A stretch of DNA of 64,000 nucleotides, from contig NZ_JACEFB010000009.1 of the NCBI RefSeq assembly GCF_013694095.1, forward strand, positions 122,831 through 186,830, given 5' to 3'. The notes below the pieces were generated by a model that saw nothing but the letters and a program-made list of their open reading frames with translations, had not been told where the DNA came from and did not search any database. The position numbers and the translations under genes were made by a program. Below are positions 9,130-16,788 of this stretch, piece after piece. The DNA is from Thermogemmata fonticola (GTDB lineage Bacteria > Planctomycetota > Planctomycetia > Gemmatales > Gemmataceae). The first letter of the stretch is position 1. Each line of letters begins with the position of its first letter.

Positions 9130-9427
9130 GTCTGCATCCTTTCCCTTGCCAAGAGCGGTTCCTGGAACGGTCTCGTCTCGCCGGTTTCCTCCCCGCTCTG
9201 TCCGTGGAGTGACAGCGGTGCCGAGCCTTCGCTTCCTGGGGGAGTCGTCCTTACGCTTTCTGCGGCGGGTCCCTCTCGCGCGGGGAGCGGGCGTGCCGAA
9301 CGCGTAGCCGCTGGTCGAAGCGGGGGCGTGCCGAGAGCTTCGCGGCATTCCACGACTCTCTGGGCTGCAACAGCCCTTGCTCGATAAGATAGGGGAGGAA
9401 CCACGCTTGGCCGAGAGGCATGCTCCG

Positions 9428-9886
9428 ATGTATCCCCGCAATCGCGCCCGTGAAGTCGCCCTGCAACTGCTCTTTGAACGGGATTTTCTCCCCCAGCCGT
9501 TGCCCTTCCAGGAGATTGCCTCGTTTGCGCGGACGCGCCTACGGGGACTGCCGGAGCAGGTCGAGTACTGCCTGTCACTGTACCAGGGGGTTGAGGAGCA
9601 TCGCCAAGCGATTGACCAGGCTCTGACGGCGGTTTTGGAGAACTGGCGGCTCTCCCGCCTCCATCCAGCGGATCGCAATGTCCTGCGCTTGGCCGCCTTC
9701 CAGATTCTCTTCGATCCCGATCCTCAGCCGGTGCCGGTGATCATCCACGAAGCGGCGAATCTGGCCCACCGTTACGGCACAGAAGAGTCGGCCCGCTTTG
9801 TCATGGGCATCCTGGACAAACTGGCCCAGCAGCGCGCGCAGCCGTCCGCTTCTTCCTCCGCCTCCTCGCCGGCACCGCCGGCATAG
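9428..9886 (+). CDS. nusB: Transcription antitermination factor NusB
   Basis: The 152-residue protein is an all-helical NusB. It opens with NRAREVALQLLFERDF and contains the C-terminal block DRNVLRLAAFQILF followed by PVPVIIHEAANLAHRYG and FVMGILDKLA, all standard. NusB binds boxA RNA with NusE (S10) and keeps rRNA transcripts from terminating. The start at 9428 is preferred over an upstream in-frame codon (9377) because GAGAGG lies nine bases before it and because it matches the usual NusB N-terminus. A Ser/Ala/Pro tail of about 20 residues is an addition. It is usually near ribH; that gene is not here. Confidence 0.93.
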   Translation: MYPRNRAREVALQLLFERDFLPQPLPFQEIASFARTRLRGLPEQVEYCLSLYQGVEEHRQAIDQALTAVLENWRLSRLHPADRNVLRLAAFQILFDPDPQPVPVIIHEAANLAHRYGTEESARFVMGILDKLAQQRAQPSASSSASSPAPPA

Positions 9887-9967
9887 CGTCCTCCCCCGCA
9901 GCGCCGGCTCGCTAGCACCGCCGGAGTGAAGCCGGATGTGTCAGGCATTTCAGGACTACGTCCTAAG

Positions 9968-10046
9968 CGTTTCCGGAGTATTGTGTCAGGCGTTTCCGGA
10001 GTATTGTGTCAGGCGTTTCCGGAGTACGTGTCAGGCGTTTCCGGAG
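9968..10046. repeat. 22-23-bp tandem repeat downstream of nusB
   Basis: Four copies of cgtttccggagtattgtgtc-like units begin at 9968, 9991, 10014 and 10036 (periods 23, 23, 22). A diverged copy precedes them near 9938 (gtgtcaggcatttcagga). The array lies in the 252-bp space between the convergent nusB and Minf_1886 genes. No coding potential is seen. Confidence 0.85.
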
Positions 10047-10138
10047 GGTGTAGGTTTGGGGGGGGACTGTAGTTTTGAGGCGTGCGGTTTTGGGGCGGCG
10101 GGGCAGCCTGGAGGAGAAAGCCGAAGCGACGTTGGCCC

Positions 10139-10549
10139 TCACACCTTTTCGCCGCGGCGTGAGAAGTCGGTTGTGCGCCAGAGGACGGCGATCTGTTCCT
10201 GCAAGCGCTGGTGGAGGTCGAAGACGGCGTGGAAATCTTCGGGCCGGTCGCGTTCGGAGCGGCTGAGGATGCCCAGATCGATGAGTTGGTACACGATGCA
10301 TCCGACGTCGTCGGTGCTGTGCACGCCCCAGCGGCGCAGGACGAGGGAAGCCAGCAGGCCGAACTGCTCCACGGCGAAGTCCACCAGTCCTTCGAGCAGC
10401 TCTTTGCCGCTGATGTGGCGTTCCCGGCTCTGGTCGCGGTGCCGCTCCAATTTCTGCTGCGTGAAGCTGACGGCGGCGCAGACGAACTCATACGCCTCGT
10501 AGGCGTAGCGACGATCCTGGCGGCACAAGTCCCAGATGCGGCTATCCAC
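10139..10549 (-). CDS. Minf_1886-family conserved protein (TIGR04138 type)
   Basis: This protein of about 136 residues belongs to a family confined mainly to Planctomycetes and Verrucomicrobia. It is recognised by YAYEAYEFVCAAVSFTQ, HISGKELLEGLVDFAVEQFG and LVLRRWGVHSTDDVGCIVYQLIDLGILS. No function is established for the family. I chose a GTG start at 10549 because it gives the usual length, with about a dozen residues before the first conserved block. An ATG at 10627 is the alternative and would add 26 residues that look unlike the family. Neither has a clear ribosome-binding site. The neighbour on the same strand is the PSP1/RicT-like gene. Confidence 0.82.
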   Translation of the reverse strand: MDSRIWDLCRQDRRYAYEAYEFVCAAVSFTQQKLERHRDQSRERHISGKELLEGLVDFAVEQFGLLASLVLRRWGVHSTDDVGCIVYQLIDLGILSRSERDRPEDFHAVFDLHQRLQEQIAVLWRTTDFSRRGEKV

Positions 10550-10680
10550 GGCGATTGATCGGCAGCGCGAGGTGAAAGGCCGGTCAGGAAGCGGCGCTCC
10601 TCCGCCTGTTCCCGCCGGTTTCACCATCGGGTGTTTTCGTCCGGTATCTCATTTTATCAACTGTCCGGCCTGGGTGGAGT

Positions 10681-11607
10681 TTATCGATCGTCCGGTTCGG
10701 TGGAGTCGTCCGGCAGGGGAGAGGCGGGGGGAGTGGGGGTGGGCCGTGCGCTTTGGCCCGATCGCGGGTTATGGAGGACCGCGTCGATTTCGGCCAGGGG
10801 CAGCGTCAGGTGCCGTCCATCTTCCAGCTCGACGAGCAGGCGTTGGGCCAGGATTTCCTGTTCGACGACCCGCCCGCGTCCGCGGCGCGTTTGGACGGTG
10901 CTGCCGACGGCGGGCAGCTTTTGAGCCAGTTCCAGGTAGGCTTCGTACTCGAAGCGGAGGCAGCATTTGAGGCGGCCGCAGCGGCCGGAGATTTTGGCGG
11001 GGTCCAGGGTCGCCTTCTGGAGCTTGGCCATGGGCATGGTCACCGGCGGCATGGCGAGCATGTGGGTGTTGCAGCAGACGGGTTTGCCACAATCGCCGTA
11101 GTCGGCCAGGAGGCGGGCTTCGTCCCGCACGCCGATCTGGCGCAGTTCGATCCGCTTGCGGAAGTGCCGGGCCATGCTCTTGACCAGCTCGCGGAAATCG
11201 ACCCGCTGCTCGGCCAGGAAGTAAAAGATGACGCGCTCTTCTCCCAGGAGCCATTCCACATCGACCAGTTGCATGGGCAGATGGTGCTGGAGGATGAGGC
11301 GGGCGGCGTCGTCGTAATCCTGGCGGCGGCGGGCTTGATGCTCCTGGGCTTTGGCCTGATCGGCGGGGGTGGCCAGGCGGAGCAACTCCCCTTCCGTGGG
11401 GTCGGGAATCTGCTCGACGGCGGCGGCGGTGGCCGGACACAAAGCCGTGCCCAGCTCGGTCCCCCGCTCGGTCTGCACCACGACAGCCGCTCCTCGCTGC
11501 ACCGCCAGGTCGGCCACGGGGGTGAACACGCCGTGCAAATGCATGGCGCCGTGCCGCACAATCCAGGCACGCGGATCAACCGATACCTTGGGCCTTGCCG
11601 GTTTCAT
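10681..11607 (-). CDS. PSP1-domain protein, RicT/YaaT-like
   Basis: The 308-residue protein carries a PSP1 C-terminal domain. The core spans about residues 95-220: VDVEWLLGEERVIFYFLAEQRVDFRELVK, then GDCGKPVCCN, then KISGRCGRLKCCLRFE. Six cysteines at 173, 178, 179, 210, 215 and 216 match those of RicT, which in Bacillus works with RicA and RicF as an iron-sulfur complex needed for RNA processing by RNase Y (established knowledge). RicA and RicF genes are not visible here, so the partner complex is uncertain. A disordered Pro/Ser tail ends the protein. The start is supported by AGAAGGACA. It may be transcribed after the TGS GTPase gene, which lies about 110 bp upstream on the same strand. Confidence 0.87.
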   Translation of the reverse strand: MKPARPKVSVDPRAWIVRHGAMHLHGVFTPVADLAVQRGAAVVVQTERGTELGTALCPATAAAVEQIPDPTEGELLRLATPADQAKAQEHQARRRQDYDDAARLILQHHLPMQLVDVEWLLGEERVIFYFLAEQRVDFRELVKSMARHFRKRIELRQIGVRDEARLLADYGDCGKPVCCNTHMLAMPPVTMPMAKLQKATLDPAKISGRCGRLKCCLRFEYEAYLELAQKLPAVGSTVQTRRGRGRVVEQEILAQRLLVELEDGRHLTLPLAEIDAVLHNPRSGQSARPTPTPPASPLPDDSTEPDDR

Positions 11608-11716
11608 TGTCCTTCTCGCGGGCAGGTTGGCGGGAGGCGCCGCGCTCCCTGGGGCAGTTTCCTGGTCCCTCCAGCCGCTGGATCGGCGGCCATGCCCCGG
11701 CGCCCGCCTGGGCTGG

Positions 11717-12712
11717 CTATACCTGCAATTCTACCACGTCGCGGTCCTGCAAGACGTAATCCCGCCCCACGGTTTGTCCTGCAAAGGCGGCGCTGCCCCA
11801 GACACGGGCAGCCTTGACCTTTTCCCCCAGCTCGCGGTGGATGTGCTCCGCCAGGTCGGCCACCGTGCTGCCGCGCCGCAGGGTGAAGGGACTGGAGCGA
11901 TCCGGCGGCTGGCCCGGCTCCTTGCCGTAGACGCGGATGACATCCAACAGGCGGAAGATGGCCTGGCGCAATTCCGACAACCCTTCCCCGCGCTCGGCGG
12001 AGATCGTTTGCCAGGGGTAGGTGTCGTCGAACACTTCCCGCGCCAGGGCCAGGCGGATGTCGGCGGCGGGATCGTCCGCTTTGGTCGCCACCAGAAGGGT
12101 GGGCAGGGCATAGTGGGCCGGGTCCTCCGGCGGCGGCGCTCCGGGGGGAACCAGATGGCGGCGGGCCTGCCGGAGCCGGTCGATCACCGCTTGCGTGGCT
12201 GGAGGGCCGTCATCATCGGACAGGTCCAGAAACAGCAGGGCGGCGTCGGCCCCGCGGGTGATGTCCGTGAGGAAGTGATCGTAATGGTCCGCACTGATCG
12301 GCGGCAGATCGACCAGTTGGATGCGGACATCCTCGTAATCCATCATGCCGGGCAGGGGTTCGCGGGTGCTGAAGGGATAAGGGGCGACCACGGGCGTAGC
12401 CTGGGTCAAGGCGGCGAGCAGGCGGGATTTGCCGGAGTTGGGCGGTCCCAGCAGCACGACCTGGCCAGCTCCCTGGCGGGGAATCTTGTGCACCGTCCCC
12501 CCGCTGCGCTTCGGGGCCGTGCGCGCCTGCTCGATTTGGTCCGTCAACTCGGAGATCCGCCGCTTCAGGTCTGCTTGCAGCTTCTCGCTGGCCTTGTGCT
12601 TGGGCAAAAGGACCCACATCTCCCGCAGGGCGGCCAGCTTCTCTTCGGGGCCTTTCGCCTTGCGGAAGCGTTCCTCGGCTTCGTGATACTGCGGCGGCAG
12701 ATTGACAGCCAC
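11717..12712 (-). CDS. Obg/DRG-related GTPase with C-terminal TGS domain
   Basis: The product has 331 residues. An N-terminal helical part (1-70) is predicted coiled coil, with conserved Lys-rich segments. The G domain follows: P-loop GPPNSGKS at 89-96, YPFSTREPLPGMM as switch region, DLPP as G3 and ATKAD as G4. A TGS domain ends the protein (about 260-331; TLRRGSTVADLAEHIH, then WGSAAFAGQTVGRDYVLQDRDVVE). This is the DRG/OBG arrangement seen in small ribosome-associated GTPases. The start is GTG at 12712, chosen for the strong AAGGAGGAGGAACC directly before it; an upstream ATG has none. G3 reads DLPP where DxxG would be normal, a common variant in this group. Confidence 0.88.
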   Translation of the reverse strand: MAVNLPPQYHEAEERFRKAKGPEEKLAALREMWVLLPKHKASEKLQADLKRRISELTDQIEQARTAPKRSGGTVHKIPRQGAGQVVLLGPPNSGKSRLLAALTQATPVVAPYPFSTREPLPGMMDYEDVRIQLVDLPPISADHYDHFLTDITRGADAALLFLDLSDDDGPPATQAVIDRLRQARRHLVPPGAPPPEDPAHYALPTLLVATKADDPAADIRLALAREVFDDTYPWQTISAERGEGLSELRQAIFRLLDVIRVYGKEPGQPPDRSSPFTLRRGSTVADLAEHIHRELGEKVKAARVWGSAAFAGQTVGRDYVLQDRDVVELQV

Positions 12713-13051
12713 GGTTCCTCCTCCTTGCCACGCTGTCTCCCCAGGCATTGTACACCAGAGGTGCGTCGGTTGCCGGGACGGGGGCGGAGCGCCGGGCTGG
12801 GTGCTGCCCTGCTGCTTCCCGCGGTGTTCCGCTAAAACGAAGGGCAGTGCCGGAAGCGAGCCAGGGAGCCGGGCCAGTCCTTCTCCCGGTTCGTCGGCAA
12901 ACTGCGCCGCTGCCCGGCGGGTGCGCGGGATGCCCCAAGGGCCGGGGCGTTGCTTCAGCCGCGGAGAAGCCGAGAGAGAAGCAGTCCGGGACAGCGAACG
13001 GCAGTTCGAGCCAGGAAACGGCAGTCAGAGTCAGAGAAAGGAAAGACGGCC
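12713..13051. other. Divergent intergenic region, TGS GTPase / purine phosphorylase
   Basis: This 339-bp space lies between oppositely oriented genes. On the minus strand TACAAT lies about 40 bp before the GTPase start and could be a -10. Close to the other gene, agcaGTCcgggacagcgaacggcag and later cggcagtcagagtcagag give short imperfect direct repeats. No gene or RNA is recognised. Confidence 0.4.
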
Positions 13052-13900
13052 ATGAGCGGTCTGTATGAGCAGATTCAAGAGTCGGCGGCGTATATCCGCC
13101 AGCGCTGGGCGCACACTCCGGCGGCGGCCATCGTGCTGGGCACCGGCTTGGGGTCCCTGGCGGCGGACATTGTCGCCGAGGCGGTACTGCCCTACGAGCA
13201 GATTCCGCACTTTCCCCGTTCCACCGCGCCGAGCCATAAAGGCCAGCTCGTCTGCGGCATGCTGGCGGGCCGGCCCATCCTGGCGATGGAGGGCCGCTTC
13301 CATTACTACGAGGGTTACTCTCTCCAGCAGATCACCTTCCCCGTGCGGGTGTTCAAAGCCTTGGGCGCCTCGGCCTTGCTCCTGACCAACGCCGCCGGCG
13401 GACTCAACCCCCGCTTCCGCAAAGGCGACCTGATGCTCATCGAAGACCACATCAACCTGATGGGGGACAATCCGCTCATCGGCCCGAACGACGAGCGGCT
13501 GGGGGAACGCTTCCCGGACATGAGCCAGGCGTATGATCTGTCCCTGCGGCAGCGCTTGCAGCAGTTGGCGCTGGAGGAGCGGATTCCCTTGCAAGGGGGG
13601 GTGTTTGTGGCCCTGGCGGGTCCCTGCCTGGAGACCCCCGCCGAGTACCGCTTCCTGCGCACGATCGGCGCCGATGCCGTCGGCATGTCCACCGTGCCGG
13701 AGGTGATCGTGGCGGTGCATGCCCGCTTGCCGGTGGCCGCCATCTCCGTCATCACCGATATGTGCCTGCCGGATGCCCTGACGCCCGTCTCCCTGCCGGA
13801 GATTCTCCAGGTGGCCCAGCAAGCGGAAGCGCCGCTCCGCCGCCTCATCACCCGCCTGGTGGCGACGTTACCCGCCGAGACTTCCGCTCCGTCCGCTTGA
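13052..13900 (+). CDS. punA: Purine nucleoside phosphorylase (trimeric, PNP class I-type)
   Basis: The 282-residue protein is a trimeric-type purine nucleoside phosphorylase, which splits inosine or guanosine with phosphate into base and ribose 1-phosphate in the cytoplasm. Diagnostic segments are IVLGTGLGSLA, RFHYYEGYS, TNAAGGLNPRFRKGDLMLI, DHINLMGDNPL, LAGPCLETPAEYRFLR and GADAVGMSTVPEVIVA. The length matches the family. The start at 13052 is preferred because AAAGGAAAG precedes it and it matches the usual N-terminus. A longer in-frame opening from 12950 would add 34 unrelated residues. No deo operon partners adjoin. Confidence 0.94.
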   Translation: MSGLYEQIQESAAYIRQRWAHTPAAAIVLGTGLGSLAADIVAEAVLPYEQIPHFPRSTAPSHKGQLVCGMLAGRPILAMEGRFHYYEGYSLQQITFPVRVFKALGASALLLTNAAGGLNPRFRKGDLMLIEDHINLMGDNPLIGPNDERLGERFPDMSQAYDLSLRQRLQQLALEERIPLQGGVFVALAGPCLETPAEYRFLRTIGADAVGMSTVPEVIVAVHARLPVAAISVITDMCLPDALTPVSLPEILQVAQQAEAPLRRLITRLVATLPAETSAPSA

Positions 13901-13910
13901 AGTGTTCGGT

Positions 13911-14030
13911 CGGAAGTGTCCGGTTTCGTCTTCTTCCTCCCCGCGTCCGCCGGAAGTATCCGGTGCTGTTGTCTTCCTCCACTCCGCCCGCCGGAAGCGC
14001 TTGGTGTTGTTTTCTTCCGCCGTCTCGTCT
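13911..14030. repeat. 40-41-bp imperfect tandem repeat
   Basis: Three diverged units begin with cggaag at 13911, 13951 and 13992. Each continues with t/c-rich gtcttcttcctcc-like sequence. The repeat occupies the 3' flank of the purine phosphorylase gene and ends about 130 bp before the next start codon. Confidence 0.7.
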
Positions 14031-14163
14031 GTTCCGCCTCGCTCCTGCTCAGGATATACTGCCAGTAGTCAGTGAAAGCGGCAGACAGTCAGGATGGTGG
14101 GCCACAGTCCCAGCGATGTGCAGCCGGAGAGTAGCAGCAGCGGGTAGCCGGAGGGCAACAGCT

Positions 14164-15198
14164 ATGGCAGCCGGTCGAGGGATCGCCGCGAGCGCCGGGT
14201 GGATTCTCATGAGCCTGGCAGCAGTGGGGACCGATCCGGCGCGCAGCCAGGTTCCCCCCCTCCCTTCGGGAGACGCCCAGGCCATTCTCGGCATCTGGGA
14301 AGTGACCGCCTTGGAAATCAGCGGGCGGCCCGAAAGCGACAAAAACTATCGCTGGACCACCTTCGTCTTCACTGCGGACAAACTCGTGCTCCGGGAAGGG
14401 TTCAATCCCCCCGTGGAGTTCACCTATGTGCTCGATCCGTCGGCAACGCCCAAGACGATCGACTTGACCGTGCGCGGCCACACAGCCCGCGGCATTTACA
14501 AGCTCGAAGGGGATGAGCTGGTCCTGTGCCTGAGCATGGGCGGTCCGCGGCCGACCAGCTTCTCGACGCGGGGGCGCAATGACACGGAGATGTTCACACT
14601 GCGGCGCAGCCTCTGGGAGCGGTACACCGAGCCGAACCTGGGCTTTACCGTCGAGGCGCCGGGCCAATGGCGGGTCAAGGCCGATCAACTGGAGCTGCCC
14701 TCCGGTCCGGTACCGATGCTCTGGTACCAGGCGAGCACGGGCAAGGACCGCTTGACCTTTACCCTGGTCGTGGTGACACTCCGGGGTCGGCCCGGCGGAG
14801 GGAAAGCGCTGGAGGGGTTGTTTGATACCGCCCAGCGACTCCTCTGCGAGCAATTTGGCGAGGGTGCACGGGAGGAAGAGGCCAAAATCAAAGGTCCCTG
14901 GCCGGCCCGCGAAGTCACCCTCCGGCGCACCGAGGAGAAGGAATCGGCTGTGCTCCGGGCCAGGTTTTTCCTCATCGGTGAGCGGCTCTATGTCCTGGCG
15001 GTCCAGGGGTCGGAGGAACAGGTGCGCACCGCCGCCCCGCGCTTCTGGGCCACCTTCCGCCCTGCCCCCCTGGAGACCAAAAAGGCGGAACCGAAGAAGG
15101 GAGAGCCGAAAAAAGCCGAGCCGAAACAAGGAAAGCCAAAGCCAGGAGAGCCAAAGCCAGAAGAGCCAAAGAAGGAACCGCCCTCCAAAAAACCCTGA
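14164..15198 (+). CDS. Exported TIGR03067-domain protein with charged repeat tail
   Basis: The product has 344 residues. An N-terminal signal peptide ends near ARSQ (residue 29). Residues about 38-145 match the planctomycete TIGR03067 domain (AILGIWEVTALEISGRPES, then KLVLREGF, then a GIYKLEGDELVLCLS block). The rest, about 155-310, is a beta-rich region of unknown type (LGFTVEAPGQWRV and a RVEEQVRTAAPRFWATFRP-like end). The last 35 residues are a Lys/Glu/Pro repeat (KKAEPKKGEPKKAEPKQGKP). It is probably secreted or periplasmic. The start is supported by GGAGGGCAACAGCT. A second ATG at 14209 is less likely because it would remove the signal's basic part. The function is unknown. Confidence 0.82.
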   Translation: MAAGRGIAASAGWILMSLAAVGTDPARSQVPPLPSGDAQAILGIWEVTALEISGRPESDKNYRWTTFVFTADKLVLREGFNPPVEFTYVLDPSATPKTIDLTVRGHTARGIYKLEGDELVLCLSMGGPRPTSFSTRGRNDTEMFTLRRSLWERYTEPNLGFTVEAPGQWRVKADQLELPSGPVPMLWYQASTGKDRLTFTLVVVTLRGRPGGGKALEGLFDTAQRLLCEQFGEGAREEEAKIKGPWPAREVTLRRTEEKESAVLRARFFLIGERLYVLAVQGSEEQVRTAAPRFWATFRPAPLETKKAEPKKGEPKKAEPKQGKPKPGEPKPEEPKKEPPSKKP

Positions 15199-15224
15199 CC
15201 GCCTTCCCGCCGGAGCCACCCCAC

Positions 15225-15390
15225 GGACTGGTAGAAGCGACCCTGCGGACTGGTAGAAGCGACCCTGCGGACTGGTAGAAGCGACCCTGCGGACTGGTAG
15301 AAGCGACCCTGCGGACTGGTAGAAGCGACCCTGCGGACTGGTAGAAGCGACCCTGCGGACTGGCAGAAGCGACCCCACGGACTGGTAGGA
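15225..15390. repeat. 22-bp tandem repeat, seven copies plus partial eighth
   Basis: The unit ggactggtagaagcgaccct gc begins at 15225, 15247, 15269, 15291, 15313, 15335, 15357 and (partial) 15379. The internal copies are nearly identical; copy 7 has tggcagaagc. The partial last unit runs straight into AAAGGATGATCCC, the ribosome-binding site of the next gene. The array fills most of the gap between genes. Confidence 0.97.
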
Positions 15391-15402
15391 AAGGATGATC
15401 CC

Positions 15403-16641
15403 ATGTCGGCCCCTGCTCCCGTGATGCAGCCCTGCCCCGGTTGCGGCATGCCGCGCTTGGCGGACGCCATCGGGCGTTCCCCGTGTCCCGTCTGCGCCGA
15501 TATGGCACCGAGTGCGCCAGAGGCCCCGGCACCCCGCGAAGCTCCCGCCGCGGACCCCTATGCCCACCTGCCCGCCGATGCCTCTGTTCTCTACGCCGCT
15601 GCGTCCCCTCCGCCGGACAAAGCCGCCCGCACGCCGTGGCGCCTCTTGGGATTGGCCTTCGCCGCAGGAGCGCTCCTGGGTGGATTGACGGTGGCTGCCT
15701 TCCGCCCGGCTTCCTCCCCGGAACCCCCGGCGGACGCCTTCGTCTCTCCCATCGTGGCCCTGGCGGAACGTTCCCCGCCCGCGTCCCCCGTGGTGTCCGA
15801 TCCGCCTGCGGGCAAAACCGCCGACTCTGCCGAGAAGACCCCCTCCGCTCCTCCCGCCTCGCCCGAAGCGCCAGTGGGGAAGCCCGGCGAGGAGCCTGGA
15901 GGTCAGGCCGCGGCGAAACCGCCGGCGCCCGGCCAGCCGGAAAAACCCGACCCACCTGGCGCGGACAAACCCGGCGCCGATCGCCCGGGTGCGGATCGGC
16001 CGGTGGCCAATCAGCCGGAGCCGGAGAAGCCCCGTCCCCTGCCCCCGCCCCCGCTGCAACGGGAACGCATCGTCGTCCGCCTGGAACAGCCCGAAGCCAC
16101 CTACACCGTACCGGAGGAATGGCTGCAACCAGGGAGGAGCATCGTCCTGCGCGGCCAGGTCCGCGAGTTGCGCATTCCCCACCTGCCGCCGCATACCGAA
16201 CTCGACGCCCGCGAACTGACCGCCGGCAGCATCTATGTCGGAGGAGAACGGCTGGAAATGGTCCAGATGCACCTGCATGCCCCGGAGGGTGTCGTCGCCT
16301 TTCGTACCGTGGTAGGGCAGGGGGCCAAGCTCCATGTCGATGCGCCCGGCGGCATGGTCCGCTTCGCCCTGGCTAACCCCTGGCAGCAGTTGCCGGTGCT
16401 CATCCACCGCGGTGCTCAGGTCCACATCCGCGCCCGCCAGCTCCGCGTCGATGGCGCCATCCGCGATCCCCAGACGCAGCTCCGCATCGATTGCACCGGC
16501 TCGGCCCGCCTGTGGATCGAAGCAGTCCAGCAGGGCGCCCAGGTCCTCTACCGCTCCGCCACCGAGAACAAAAAGGCCCGCATCGATGCCCGCGCCGCCA
16601 CCGTGGACCCCTCCGCCACCTTCCGCCGCAGCGAGGACTGA
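15403..16641 (+). CDS. Zinc-ribbon, single-helix membrane protein with beta-rich C-terminal domain
   Basis: This 412-residue protein is not of a family I can name. The N-terminus has a zinc-ribbon-like pair, CPGCG and CPVC, at about residues 12-31. One transmembrane helix lies at about 76-95 (LLGLAFAAGALLGG). A long Pro/Ala/Lys/Glu linker follows to about 215. The last 200 residues are beta-rich with regular short strands (IVVRLEQPEATYTVP, then VRELRIPHLPPHTELDARELTAGSI, then IHRGAQVHIRARQLRVDG), suggesting a beta-helix or beta-sandwich outside the membrane. The topology would place the zinc ribbon in the cytoplasm (inference). The start follows AAAGGATGATCCC. It follows the TIGR03067 gene on the same strand. 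Confidence 0.78.
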   Translation: MSAPAPVMQPCPGCGMPRLADAIGRSPCPVCADMAPSAPEAPAPREAPAADPYAHLPADASVLYAAASPPPDKAARTPWRLLGLAFAAGALLGGLTVAAFRPASSPEPPADAFVSPIVALAERSPPASPVVSDPPAGKTADSAEKTPSAPPASPEAPVGKPGEEPGGQAAAKPPAPGQPEKPDPPGADKPGADRPGADRPVANQPEPEKPRPLPPPPLQRERIVVRLEQPEATYTVPEEWLQPGRSIVLRGQVRELRIPHLPPHTELDARELTAGSIYVGGERLEMVQMHLHAPEGVVAFRTVVGQGAKLHVDAPGGMVRFALANPWQQLPVLIHRGAQVHIRARQLRVDGAIRDPQTQLRIDCTGSARLWIEAVQQGAQVLYRSATENKKARIDARAATVDPSATFRRSED

Positions 16642-16788
16642 GGAGTTTACTTTCACGAAGCTATCCGGGAAATGCCGTCATTCCCTGAGCGATGATTGAA
16701 TCGTTCCACTTCCCCCCGCAGCGGTTTGGTCTTTCTTACGCTCGACCCATTCGGCTGCCAGCCGGAGGTGAAGCGGCGGCGTCCCGCC

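Noticed and set aside
15225..15390. CRISPR array
   Set aside because: The units follow directly without unique spacers and no cas genes are present. The same holds for the other arrays.
14089..16656. Minus-strand ORF of 855 codons across the 22-bp repeat
   Set aside because: It runs antisense to two genes with good starts and domains, and its repetitive part is only the translated array.
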